Assembly (NCBI GenBank): GCA_964020155.1
Contig: OZ026570.1
Span: forward strand, 1 to 64,000
Source of the DNA: Chondrilla cf. caribensis
Lineage: Eukaryota; Porifera; Demospongiae; Chondrillida; Chondrillidae
Length of the DNA: 64,000 nt
Direction: 5' to 3'
Below the pieces are notes generated by a model that made no database searches, was not told the origin of the DNA, and saw nothing but the letters and a program-made list of their open reading frames with translations. A program made the position numbers and the translations under genes. This document shows positions 50,604 through 63,179 of this stretch, in pieces (position 1 is the first letter of the stretch; every line of letters starts with the position of its first letter).

Positions 50604-53600
50604 ATGGCGACCGAAAAGTTTACTGTGGAGAAAAGTCCTTCCGACAAAGATACATTGACAAATTGTGTAATTGTGCCCGCAACAAAAGTTTTTGATGGAG
50701 TGAAGTACGTATGTTTGTTGCTAATTTACGCCGGGACTGTTACCTAACCAAACGTTATATTCTCCTTTCCTCCGTCCCGTCTTGTAAGACATGTCTTCAT
50801 CGTTACTAAAGCCAATAGGAAGACATACTTCTCCGTTAGAGTGAACCACTCTGTGAAATCGCCTTCAGCTGTTGGTATGGGCAAAAAGCAGCGGGAATGG
50901 GCAGAAGTGAACATTGGAGATTTAGTTCAAGGTAAATGTTTTATCATTAGGTAGCAGGGTGATGCTTGTAAGATACGTAGCCTTCCTGAAGTGAAGCTAT
51001 TGATATGATTCTGCAGTTTGTCCTTACTCTGATAATGTCCTTCTGGGAAGTCTTACCGTTGAACTGTCATTCATGGATCAGGCGCCCAAGTGTGTGTGTG
51101 TGTGTGTGCCAATTTGTTTTACTTGACTGAAGTTATGGTGTTAATTATGCTTGAGAGCATTGGCATTGTATTTCTCTCCCTTTCAGGAGACCACCTGGTC
51201 CATACGACTCAGACAAAATGGCACAGAACTTCAAGACAAAGAACTTTCCTGAACAAGTGTTCTCAAAATCCCAGCCATTCTTCTTTCAGACTGAAGGGAA
51301 GCCTATTCTTCTGGCCAAGATCACCAATTTGGAAGGTATTTAGAAGAAGCAACAAGTTACTCTTTGGTTCCCATGATTGATGTAGTGTTTGATGGCCACA
51401 GTGTTCGATCCAAGTGTGCTAAAGGGAGCGAAATCTTCAACTGCTCCCAAATATGACCATGGGATTGTGGATGGTAAAACAGAAATATTCTTTGAGAGAT
51501 CAAAGGTATGTCACTTCTGTTAGCTCATCATGGTAGTGGGCGGGGCTACGTGGTAGTGGGTGGAGTTGTGTGATAGTGGATGATATTGACCCCATGTCAT
51601 TTGGCTCAACCACAGAATGCTCCTCCATCTCTTCAACTGACTGGCCATCACATTGGTGCTAGCGGCCGCTCCTCTCTCATCAGCCCAGACTGGGACTTCA
51701 GCAAAATGGGAATCGGAGGACTCAAGCAGGAGTTCACTGACATTTTTAGAAGAGCTTTTGCTTCAAGGGTATTTCCCCCACATATTGTTCGTCAGATGGG
51801 TACGTTTTCACAGAAATACCATGCTGATCATGTGCAGCTCAATATCAGACTGACACACCTTCACATTAAGCTGACACACCTCCACACCTATTTACACACT
51901 AACTTAGGTTCAAAACATGTCCGTGGTATCCTCCTCCATGGACCCCCTGGAACGGGGAAAACCCTCATGGCAAGACAAATTGGTAAGATGCTGAATGCCA
52001 GAGAGCCGAGAGTGGTGAATGGTCCAGAGATCCTCAGCAAGTACGTGGGGCAGTCCGAGGAGAACGTCAGGTGGGTTGTTGTGTGTCGACATGCTGGTCT
52101 CTGTGGTAACCTACTAGCACTTCTTGGTTGTAGGGAGCTGTTTGCAGCAGCTGACAAGGAGCAGAAGGAAATGGGAGACAACAGCTCTCTGCATATTATT
52201 ATATTTGATGAAATCGATGCAATTTGTAAACAGAGAGGAACTGTGGTATGATTGCATCATTGCAGACATTATGATAATTGCAGGGACTTCCTCATTCTTC
52301 ATCCATAGACCAGTGGTACTGCTGTTCACGACACAGTTGTGAATCAGCTGCTGTCCAAGATAGATGGAGTGGAGCAACTCAACAATATACTTCTGATAGG
52401 TATTGCTACATGTGTAGGACTAGTGCGTGTGGTGTCTAGTGTGTGTGTATGTATATAGGACTAGTGCGTGTGGTGTCTAGTGTGTGTGTGTGTATATAGG
52501 ACTAGTGCGTGTGGTGTCTAGTGTGTGTGTATGTATATAGGACTAGTGCGTGTGGTGTCTAGTGTGTGTGTATGTATATAGGACTAGTGCGTGTGGTGTC
52601 TAGTGTGTGTGTGTGTATATAGGACTAGTGCGTGTGGTGTCTAGTGTGTGTGTATGTATATAGGACTAGTGCGTGTGGTGTCTAGTGTGTGTGTATGTAT
52701 ATAGGACTAGTGCGTGTGGTGTCTAGTGTGTGTGTATGTATATAGGACTAGTGCGTGTGGTGTCTAGTGTGTGTGTATGTATATAGGACTAGTGTGTGTG
52801 TATATATGACTAGTGTGTGTGTATATAGGACTAGTGTGTGTGGTGTCTAGTGTGTGTCTAATGTATGTACAGTAAATTCTCGTTAATCTGCCACCACTTT
52901 ATCCGCCAAACCTTTAAATCCGCCACAATTTCCCAGTACCAATATCATGTACAAGTACCAAAGAACATCCAGTTAATCCACCATATTCTTTGAAAGCAAA
53001 TTGCGTCGGATAATGAGTATTCACTGTACATGGTTTGTCAAATTCCTTAGGAATGACCAATCGAATTGACTTGATTGATGAAGCCCTGCTCAGACCAGGA
53101 CGTCTCGAGGTCCAGATGGAAATCAGTTAGTTTCTTTGTTTGTAAACACCTGTCACACCTCATCATTGCACCTCAGCCACACCCCTTTTACAGACCTACC
53201 AACTGAGGAAGGGCGTCTTGAGATCCTCAACATCCACACCAGCCAGATGAGAGAGTATAAGCGTCTGGCCACTGATGTCAACTTGACTGAGCTTGCAACT
53301 CGGACCAAGAACTTCAGTGGAGCCGAGCTAGAAGGCCTTGTTAGGTCAGCTCAGGCAACTGCTATGAATCGGTTTATCAAGGTGTGTGTGTGTGTGCATG
53401 CGTGTGTGTGTGTGTGAACATGTGTGTGCACATGTGTGTGTGTGTGTGTGATGAAATTAGGCCACGATTATCATTATAATGTCAACTCTCCTCGGTCCCT
53501 TCTTCAGACGGACAGTGTGCATGTCAATACTAAAGATGCTGAAAATGTTCTGGTGTCTAAAGATGACTTTGAACATGCTCTCACGTATGACATCAAGCCA

Positions 53601-54720
53601 GTGAGGAGGTGAGACCACTGCATGGTTGTGCTAGTCCTGAGAATTTGTCTCACCTTAGGCCTATGGTGTGAGTGAGGAGCAACTGGATAGCTACGTCAAG
53701 AATGGCATCATCGAGTGGGATCCGTTGGTGGAAGAGATCATTGTCCGAGGAGTACAGGCGGCCACACAGGCCAAATTTGGGCAGAGGACTCAGCTGGTTA
53801 CTCTCCTTCTTCATGGGTCTCCAGGAACTGGGAAGACTGCTCTGGCAGCTGAGATTGCTCGTCAGTCTGGTATTCCATTTGTGAAGGTGTGTTCTCCTGT
53901 TAAGATGATCGGATTTGGAGACCACGAGAAAGGGCTCACTATAAAGAAGGTGTGTATGTACATGTTTGCATGTGGTCCTCAAGTGTGCATACATGTGTGC
54001 ATGTGTTGGTCCTCCAGTCCATCACTGGACCTTTCTTTTCACTTGCCTGTAGATCTTTAACGATGCCTATCGATCTGAATTGAGCTGTATCATTGTTGAT
54101 GACATTGAGAGATTAATGGGTAATTGTCAGCTGATTGTGGTGTTGATGAGTATCGTGTAACCCGCCAATTCCCGCAGACTACGTCAACATTGGACCAAGA
54201 TTCTCCAACACAGTTTTGCAAACTCTGCTTGTTCTACTTCGAGAGCTCCCTCCTAAAGACAATCGTCTCCTCATCATCGGAACAACTAGCTCCAAGTCAG
54301 AACTGGACCTGATGGAGCTACCCAATGTGTTCCAGTCGTTGGTGGAAGTCCCCTGCATCAATCAGAAAGGGCAGATCATGAACGTTGTTGAGGCTGTTGT
54401 AAGTCTTCTCTGGTTTTCAACTACATAATTATTCTGTTTGTTTTTTTGGTGATTTTTCCCATGCTCTCCCCTCCTGTTCTCCTCCAGGACATGGTGCAAG
54501 GCAGTGGGAGTGAGCTCCTCCGATCCAAACTACCCTCAAAGTAGGTGTGCATACAGTGCGCCTTGTACAGTGTGTTACTTGCTGATTCTCTACATATTTC
54601 AGATGTACTGCCATTGGTATCAAGAAGCTGATTGGTGTAGCTGACTATGCCCGACAAGCTGGGGATGTCAGTGATATTGTAGACACCTTCCTCAAACTCT
54701 ACAAGGAGACTCACTTATAG
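50604..54720 (+). CDS. NSF: NSF, N-ethylmaleimide-sensitive fusion ATPase
   Basis: Hexameric AAA+ ATPase that disassembles SNARE complexes after membrane fusion. Seventeen exons close in frame (741 aa; human 744): 50604-50704, 50789-50931, 51017-51089, 51187-51335, 51402-51505, 51616-51799, 51908-52070, 52134-52245, 52309-52399, 53051-53125, 53194-53381, 53508-53600, 53659-53949, 54053-54119, 54178-54398, 54488-54540, 54603-54720. The N-domain (residues 1-190) precedes D1 with Walker A GPPGTGKT, Walker [10 protein letters not shown] and the arginine-finger region LLRPGRLE. D2 has Walker A GSPGTGKT and the Walker-B-like [10 protein letters not shown]. All catalytic motifs are present, so an active enzyme is expected. 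Convergent with the SON homologue. Confidence 0.97.
52404..52860 (+). repeat. ~40-bp minisatellite in NSF intron 9
   Basis: About nine to ten copies of a unit built from GGACTAGTGCGTGTGGTGTC and TAGTGTGTGTGTATGTATAT. Units are near-identical in the middle and decay at the right edge. Confidence 0.93.
52870..53026. mobile_element. Pogo/Tigger-like MITE in NSF intron 9
   Basis: A 157-bp segment flanked by TA on both sides. The ends are inverted repeats: CAGTAAATTCTCGTTAATC on the left, and the reverse complement of the right end reads CAGTGAATACTCATTATCC. CAGT-start ends with a TA target site are typical of pogo/Tigger-type Tc1/mariner elements. There is no transposase inside. Confidence 0.75.
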
Positions 54721-54968
54721 CTCACGTGATGAGGCTGCTACCCTCACCCGGTCCACCATGTACATAGCAATAACAGTAGCTACATTTGGTTATTTTTTTT
54801 GAGATGAGATTCTAGGTGTGTCTAGTTAAAGCCAGTAGGCGTGTCTAGTTACAACTGAGTGGATTTATGTAGAGTTGGTTAGTTGTTTCTGGTCATCTCT
54901 GATCACTTCATTAAAATAATAATTGAATATCTGATGATTAAAATCATACAATTATGAACACAATAGCA

Positions 54969-56189
54969 TCACGACACGGTCAATCCAATCTTGTTCAGAC
55001 ACAACAAAGCAGCGTGTGCTTTGGCTGTTTTCTTGGTGTTACTGGTTTCGTCTGGCACAAAGGATCCGAGGGGCGTGGTCACCTGCAAATGTAAGTTACT
55101 GAAATTTAACATTTCACCAAATGACATTATGTGGTCAATTGAACCTTGAATTTGAATTGTCTCGAGTGGGCGGGTCCCCCACACTCCACCATGTCATATT
55201 GGATGTCCCACCTCTTCTTAGTGGCCAGTTCATGCAGTACCGACACAGGGTGCTTACCTGCATACAAACCTACAAGAAATGGAGGGAACAGTCAAGTGAC
55301 AGATTACAACATCTCAGTTGTCCACTAGCCTTGTGTGCACATGGGAATGGATATCTGAATGGGTGTGGTTAAGGTTGTGGCTGTGGGTGTGTCCTCATTA
55401 CTGGGTGGCACCATTGCAGTCATGTGATTTGCGAGTGTACTGTCCTCCCCGGACAGACCTACATAGAGGACGACAGAGTGGAGTGGGAGGAGTCAATACA
55501 GGAAGCAAGTGTTGATAGTAGAAAATGGGTGTGGTCAGGGGCATGTGGTTGTCACTCACATCTTCTGTCTAGTTTGACTGAGTTGACGATAGGTTCCACA
55601 TGACCCACTCCGGATTTCCCAAGGGGAGTTCCCTCTTTCCATCCCATCCTTTTCATCATGGCCTCCCCAAAACCACCCCGAACTCGTTTCAAGTTTTCAA
55701 ACATGTTTTTCTTTGTCCAAGCCTGAAAACCTCTTTCATGCTCTTCTCTATCAAGTGGGGAGATTGTTGTCGTACCTGTGAACACGCCCACTCCAAACGG
55801 AGCGAGGGTCTGTAAAACAGAAAATGACTATTCACACAGCTTACCCAAACTACAGTAGCCAATATACAGTTACCATGACGACACTCACTTGGCTCTTAAT
55901 CACTTGCTCGCTATTACTGGCATCGGTTGTGTCAGTCTCAGAGGTGTCAGGTACAACATGCTGTCGGCCATCAGACACTGGGAAGTGCTGTATAGGACCA
56001 ACACTGCTAATGGAAGCTCCATCAAGAACAGCTTGTGTGGGAGTCTTCCATACACTGTTATGGAATACCAAATCTGAGAAATACAGCAAATATATTATAC
56101 ATCCGACACAACTTGAATTATGACCAGGGGAATACAGAACTACACCCACACCCACACCCACACCCACACCCACACACACGCATGCACAC

Positions 56190-56224
<35 letters not shown>

Positions 56225-57632
56225 TAACTTACTCACTCACTCACTCACTATGGCTGGTCTTTTGCTCCACAGTGGTGAAAGGGTCTCTGTAAGTGTAGTT
56301 TTGTTGAAGCGTTTTGGAGCTGTTGAGGGTGCTGGCCACTAGCTCAGTGGCACATTGAGCGGCCGTTGATACAGAAGGGCTGTAGTATTCAGATGTGGAC
56401 AGCTCTTCACAGAGCTTAGTGTACGCCTTCAAAGAAACAGTTCTGGAGTCATCCACTACTGACTGAGTACTGGAAGGGACAGACAATGTCTCTCTATTCA
56501 CTTCACTCTTATTCTTCAATTGATTCCTTGATGGTGATCTTGATTTATATCTTCTCCTTGATGGTGATCTTGATTTATCTCTTCTCCTTGATGGTGATCT
56601 TGATTTATCTCTTCTCCTTGATGATGATCTTGATTTTTCTCTTCTCCTTGATGGTGATCTTGATTTATATCTTCTCTTTGATGGTGATCTTGATTTATCT
56701 CTTCTCCTTGATGACAATCTTGATTTATCTCTTCTCCTTGATGATGTTCTTGATTTATATCTTCTTAATGGTGATCTTGATTGATATCTTTTTGATGACG
56801 ATCTTGATTTGGACCGTCTCCTTGATGAATTTGCACAATATTGTCTCTTTGAAGCTGATCTAGATCGTGATCGTTGATATGATGATGATCTAGATTGTGA
56901 TCGTTGATATGATGATGATCTGGATCGTGATCGTTGACATGATGATGATCTAGATCGTGATCGTTGACATGATGATGATCTAGATCGTGATTGTTGATAT
57001 GATGAAGATCTAGATCGTGATTGCTGTTTTGATGGTGATCTTGAACATGAAATCTTTAAAGATGTGCTCGTTAATGAGAATTTTGGCTCACTAGACAGTT
57101 CAGCTGAAGACATAACAAGAGAACTATCAGTGTTGGAATGGTTTTCGAGAAAGGATGAGCTCTTTAATATAATTTTCATGGGTGAAGATTGGGAGAAAGG
57201 AGCCTCGGGCTTTGCATCAACTACGAGCGAACCAACCTTGTCAGAGCAGTCCTCCTTGGTGGAGCTGTCGGGGGAACATGGTCTACTCTCTGCAGTGAGG
57301 ACTGCTGAAGGAACACAGTTGATACCACTTTCAGGTTTGTCCTGATGATGGGGACTCCGGGTGCTGTCCAGGAGAGCGGGGAGAGGCAATTCGCTATCAG
57401 ATAGTCCCAACATGCCTTTTAGGTGACTGGTTGCTATGGCAACCTCAACTGCTCCAGAACCGGATGAGGAGTCAGATTCCCTTGTCCTGGGGGAACGTCT
57501 CTTCTTACGATGTTTATGTTTGTGATGGTGTCTGGAACGATGCTGCTCGGTAGTCGATTGTGAATGGTGTCTTGATAGTCTGTGTCTCTCTTTCGAGCGA
57601 GAACGTGAGCGATGCCGTGACTTCCGGCTCAT
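54969..57632 (-). CDS. SON: SON homologue (RS domain, G-patch, dsRBD)
   Basis: SON is a nuclear-speckle protein needed for splicing of weak introns. Five exons close in frame (685 aa): 57632-56249, 56073-55889, 55809-55560, 55269-55145, 55082-54969. Exon 1 carries a basic RS start (MSRKSRHRSRSRSKERHR), a Ser-rich acidic stretch, then a long SR-repeat region of SRSPSRRRDK-type units (56520-57050), encoded by an obvious DNA tandem repeat. Exon 3 has GVFTGTTTIS and the G-patch GGFGEAMMKRMGWKEGTPLG with VEPIV. Exons 4-5 form a C-terminal double-stranded RNA-binding domain (GKHPVSVLHELATKKRW, then GPAHSRQFKFK and KKTAKAHAALLCL). G-patch followed by dsRBD in this order is the SON arrangement. The protein is far shorter than vertebrate SON and lacks its long repeat region. 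Confidence 0.9.
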
Positions 57633-58091
57633 CAGGCTTGCAAGACTCACCAAACAAACCTCTTGAGAAATAATAAAAGTAAATAGGTATACAAATATCC
57701 TATAGAAGCATTAGCTGTAATAAACGTTTACACGAAAAGCGTAATTCTCAATACATTATTTATACCACATCGATGCGATTTACTTCTTACCAACTTTATT
57801 TTTCTCGCTTCAATAACGAATTTCGTAGACTGGTGCAGAGTGTGGAGGCCATTTTTAGATTCACGTGATAGTCGCGTGCCTGCTCAGCCTGTGTGTGGTC
57901 TAAATGTACCGTATCCTATAGCTAGACGCCAACGCATATGCTGCATATTCAGCAGTTCACAACAGAGGAGCATTGTAGCCTACTCGTCGAAACGGGTTGC
58001 GGTGTGTCAGCTTCGGAGCTTCGGTTCTCTTTCTCAAGCTTTATTTATAGTCGCGAGGGAGCGCGTCACACCGCGGTATCACGCTAAGGCG
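57633..58091. promoter_or_regulatory. Divergent SON/KLF intergenic region
   Basis: 459 bp separate the two start codons of head-to-head genes. The SON-proximal half is A+T-rich; the KLF-proximal half is richer in CpG and contains upstream ATG codons that do not continue in frame into the KLF reading frame. No clear core motif was recognised. Confidence 0.4.
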
Positions 58092-59059
58092 ATGAATTCT
58101 TTATTGCCCTGCACCTCGCTGTTTAACGAGGTCGAGAGCTTAGCCGACACGGGGCTTATCGACTACGAAGACTCAGCGTGCTCAAAAGTAAGAAATGCAA
58201 ATGTCGCGATAAATGTTCAATTATCTGTTAATCGCTCTCTTCATCGCCTCCTCAGGTCAGCGGCAGCGTGCTGCATATCAAGACTGAATCCAACTACGAT
58301 GTGGATTACTGCTACTCGCGAGATCTAGCTTTACAGGATTTGTTGACCAGTCCCGTTGACACTGCATTCGAGGGAGCGTGTCCCTATCTCCCCTCGCCGC
58401 CTCGGCAAGGAGCGGTCAAGATGGAGATGGACGTTCCCTGCTGTTCAATGCTCGCCGCTAAACGTCGCGCGACGCCACTGTTGTTGCCAACCAAACCTTT
58501 AAATGGCTCTCTAGGTACCCCGCCACCATCCCTGGAGCACGTCTACAGCTTTGTCTATCCTTCATCTTCTGAGCACGATCGCTTCCCTACACATCTCCCT
58601 ACCTTGGCTCCTCCGAAGCTCCCCCCGTTCATCCCAGCCACACTAACTCCACCGTCATCACCATCACGGTCCACCGGTACTGCCAGTCCCGATCCATCAT
58701 CTCCTATCAGTACAGTCATTTTGCAGAAGAAGATGATTTCGAGAAGACATGCTAGAGACTGCCAGAAGAAGGTCCACGAGTGTCCTCAGCCCGGCTGCAA
58801 GAAGCTGTACACAAAGAGTTCCCACTTGAAGGCACACCTCCGTTCACACACTGGGGAGAAGCCATATGCCTGCTCCTGGGAGGGGTGTAACTGGAGGTTT
58901 GCAAGATCTGATGAACTAACTCGTCATTTCCGCAAACACACTGGAGACAAGCCCTTCCACTGTAGAGTGTGTGATAAATCTTTCTCTCGTTCCGACCATC
59001 TCACACTCCACATGAAGAGGCACAATGCACCCATTGTCAGAAAGAAGGGATCTCAATGA
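58092..59059 (+). CDS. KLF: Kruppel-like factor (KLF) transcription factor
   Basis: Nuclear DNA-binding regulator of GC-box/CACCC sites. Two exons, 58092-58187 and 58256-59059, join in phase (299 aa). Three C-terminal C2H2 fingers occupy about residues 213-293: [39 protein letters not shown] and [21 protein letters not shown], with TGEKPY and TGDKPF linkers. The sequence and the 23-23-21 spacing are diagnostic for KLFs. The N-terminal half is Pro/Ser-rich; IKTE and VKME fit the sumoylation consensus. The KLF subgroup cannot be set. The TGA stop (59057-59059) overlaps an AATAAA at 59059-59064; further AATAAA-like signals lie downstream and may be the ones used. Confidence 0.95.
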
Positions 59060-59313
59060 ATAAAGGAAACTACTATTTTATTTTTACTTGTTTTATTTGG
59101 AATGAACACTTGACTTTTCTATACACTTTTAATATAAAATACATTTTTTAAATTATTTGGAATTAAGTTGTTGTTATTATGTACATGTAAACAAACACAC
59201 TAAATAAACAAACATTGTTGACATAGATTCGAAGTAAACATAATATTTGTTACTAATAATAACACAAAATGGCTACCTCCAGTTCCACTTGTTCGCAGGG
59301 GCTTTGAGTTGAG

Positions 59314-62300
59314 CTAGGACTCCATTGAGCTATTGTCTCCACTGCTGGAGTCTTGCTCATCAAAATGTGAGTCATCGTCTTCAAGGCCTTGGAAGCCACT
59401 GTGGTGTCCAGACAGACTCATGTCAGGTCCTCTCCTGATAGTAGCCCCTTGGAGCTGTAGAACAGAGTCAATCTCTTGTCTGATGTGAGTGTTTGTTGGG
59501 TCACAATTGAGGGCCCAAGAGAAGTACTGGATGGCATCTTGAGGACGTTCCATGTCATACATCATCTGAAAGAACAACACAGAACAGAGTTGAGTAAAGT
59601 AGAGCCTCACAATTCAGACCTCCTCTGGGACCAGATGGTGGTCTAAATTGTGCTGAGCTGGTCTTAAGTCAAGGAACTTATTTAAACTAGGAAAGCCTTT
59701 GGCCAGAGGCTACTTCACAAGGCACTCAGCTGATCCTAATTCTAACAATGAAAGTGCATAGTCCTGGACTGCCTGGGACTACGATACACAGCTGGTGCCT
59801 TGTGAGTAGCCTCTGGCTAAAGGCCTTCCCAGTTTTAAATAAGTTCCTTGACCTTATACATATAGGCCATATTATCAAGGTGGAATTAATATTGAGGAGA
59901 TGTTCAAGTGAGGTTCTACTGCATTGAGGAGATGTTCAAGTGAGGTTCTACTGCATTGAGGAGATGTTCAAGTGAGGTTCTACTGCAGCTGGTTCATGGT
60001 TTCCAAGTTGCTGTGGTCGGGTGATCATGCACCACATGTAGATGCTCAGAACATACAGTGGAGCACTCTTATAACAAACTCCTCTATAACAAAGTTCTTG
60101 ATATAGCAAAGCAATGATCTCAACCATGTGCTACAGTATCTCATGGGAAATTGTCCTGATATAACAAACTCCTGCTTATAACAAACAGATTGCCTTGGAA
60201 TTTCTAGTTTGTTATATGAGTGTTCAACTGCTACCATACTAGCTGACATGTGTACCCAGGTCACTAGTTGTGTTTGTACGTTCAGAAATATTAATGATAT
60301 TCATATCTAAGCTAAAGGGGCCTGTAAAGCTCAAGTCATGAATAAAATTAGCAAATCCCACCCACTCTCTCAACATGTGAGTATAATCCTCATTACAACA
60401 AGCTAACTGGAGCAGTAAGGGAGCAGAGATAGCAGGTATCACTACATACATATGTGCATTGGAGGTAGAAGTGCTGCAGTGCAGTAGCTAGATTGTATGT
60501 CAGGTCCAACTACGTACATGTGATAATTATGTGCACAATTCACACAAAAGTACCCTTGAAATTTCAGACAACCTTGAATGAATATTATTAATACAATACA
60601 ATGAATACATTTAGAACATCATGAATACACTCAACTGTCACTACCAGAGTAGTGATATCATTTTGCAGCAAGGCTATGTAGGCAATTTACTATGAATATT
60701 ATTATGATAAATCCCTTAATATGTTACTAAATATAATCAACACCAAATATGGATGTATGTACCTTCCCAATCTGTACAAAGATCTTAGGTTCACTTGGAC
60801 ACAATTTTGCTAACTTCTTCAACTCTAGCACAGCTTCCTGGAAGGTTAGGGGTTAGGGTTAGGTATACAGCATTGATAAGTGCAAACGAGGGCACCTCTA
60901 AACTCCCTGTTGCTTGCAGGGCAACACTCTTGTTGAAGTGCGCTATGGGCAGTCTAGGGTTGTTGGCCACTGCCCTGTTGATGTAGGCCAGTCCTTCAGA
61001 CTCCCGATGGAGGCGGATCAAAGTCTGCAGAGAAAGGGATGTTTACCTGCACAGTATGGAACACAAGAATGAGAACAAACCATTCCAAGCTGACAGCAGA
61101 TCAAAGAACTGTGTTGGTTAATGGACAGTGCTTTGGAGTAGTTGATTCTGGCCTCCTCGTGCCTCTCCTTGGCATCATTCACCATTCCCATACCTGACAA
61201 ACCGTGAAAGTCCCTTGGGTTGATGAAGAGGGACTTCATGAAGGATTCGGTGGCTCCTTCCAGGTCATCCAAGTGGCACAGTTCCAAACCAGCCAGTACA
61301 TGCCCATAGGAATACTGGGGGTCAACCTGCACATGGGAGCCTCATAGACAACACATAACAACGGGTCAATGTGATAGAGCGTGCACCTTCACAGCCTTCA
61401 GGAAGCACTGGAGTGCACCACGCTGGTTGTTGGCTGCACTCTTGGTGTTACCCAGCACACACCAAGTCTCAGGCCTCTGGTCGCATGTCCTCTCCACATC
61501 CAACCCGAGCACTTCAAGGTCCTCAATCTTTTTCAGCTGCCAAAGTGCTGAACTGTAGTAGTCCATACCCTCAAGCTTGTGAGGGTCTCGTTGGTGTACC
61601 TCCCTCAAGACCTCCACTGCCTGCAATGCATTGTATTCAATAAATGAGAGAATCACGTGATAATCATGTGACCACATCTAACTTGCCTTTTTGTACCTTT
61701 CAGCCCCAAAGTAGGCCAAACCAACACAGGTCTGCACCCATGATGTACGGATGTGTTGGGAGGGCAGCATTTGGAACAGATCAACACAACGAACAAGATC
61801 ATTGAAAGCTAAGGCTTGGTAGGCACAAGCCAAATGAGCCACTAATGACATCAATCCATCTACAGCTAGTAACAGGAGGTGAGGGGCTATAAAGTGGGAC
61901 TTTACAGGGAATTTCCCAATCTTCTAACCTGAGACTTGATTAACAGCATCACCAGTAGCACTAACTTGTGACGAAGGGTCCACATCCTCTGATACCTTGG
62001 AGGTAAATGTCAACGTCCTCCTGGTGGATTGAACCACTGGGGCACTATGGTCCTCACTGGAATGCTGCTGTGTAGGCAGTGTCACTGAAGTGAACAAGGA
62101 TCGCATGATACCATCACACACAGCTTTACCTTCCTGGGTGATTTCCTGCTGGGACTAAACCTCAGTCTCTCTCCTCTGTGGGGTGACCCGCCCTAGCACA
62201 AGAAAGAAGGATCACGGATAGTTGCCACCAAGCAACTCAACACCCTAACCCCCATTCCAAGTCTGCTAGTGCTCGCATGAGATCGATGACGGGAGCTCAC

Positions 62301-63130
62301 TGAAGGTGTGTTCACCACAGAGGAGCCACTCCCTTTAGCTATAGCTGTGCTGATTCTAGTACTTCTGCGCAGTGGTATAACAGAAGACTTAAGTGGTGCT
62401 TTGGGAGGTGGCATTAGAGCAATATTGTCCTCAGCATATTCGTCTTGATTTTCATAGTCCAAGGGAGCTACTGTGTGTCCCGATGTCGTGCTCCAAGCAA
62501 CACGAGCTATAGATGGCTACAGGCAGACACATATTGACCAGCTACCCAACAACCAGCAGCTAGGTAGGAGGGAAGACTCACCACTGACTGAGTATGAGGG
62601 GGCACAGTGGAGAGGGGCTCAATTGGGGTTGATTGGGAGCACACTAGAGGACTGGTGTTAGCAGACACGTCAGGAGTGAAGTGGAGCGCTGTGGCTGCAG
62701 TCTTCAGATCAGATCTATCTTGTCCCCTGCGAACCCATCCACCATTGGGTCCTGATCTTCCTAAACTGTTGAGGAGACAGACATGTCTGTTATGTTACAA
62801 AACAAAGCTGGCTCCTCACCCACCTCCAGGCAAATGGAGTTGAGGGTGAATTGGAATCTACACTCCCTTCCACGGAAGAGAAAACCACTTTTTTCCTAAG
62901 TGTATCTGTCAGAGTGAATGTACCTTGAGGTCATGCACTGCAGAGTGTACTGTCAGTCTATGGACTACCTGCTGTTCCAACAAATCGAGGAGTGGATGAA
63001 GCTGTAGCACCTCCAACAGCCAGGTTGAAAAACAGATCTGGAGTGCTCTGGCCAACATCCTGATTGCCCTTTGAAAAAATGCTGCAATAGTGAGGCATCT
63101 CTACAACACTACGTACATCGCACGCGTGCG

Positions 63131-63179
<49 letters not shown>

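Noticed and set aside
57840..58328. 162-codon plus-strand frame upstream of KLF
   Set aside because: It runs through the KLF start region and intron in another frame and has no recognisable domain; the KLF frame explains the splice sites.
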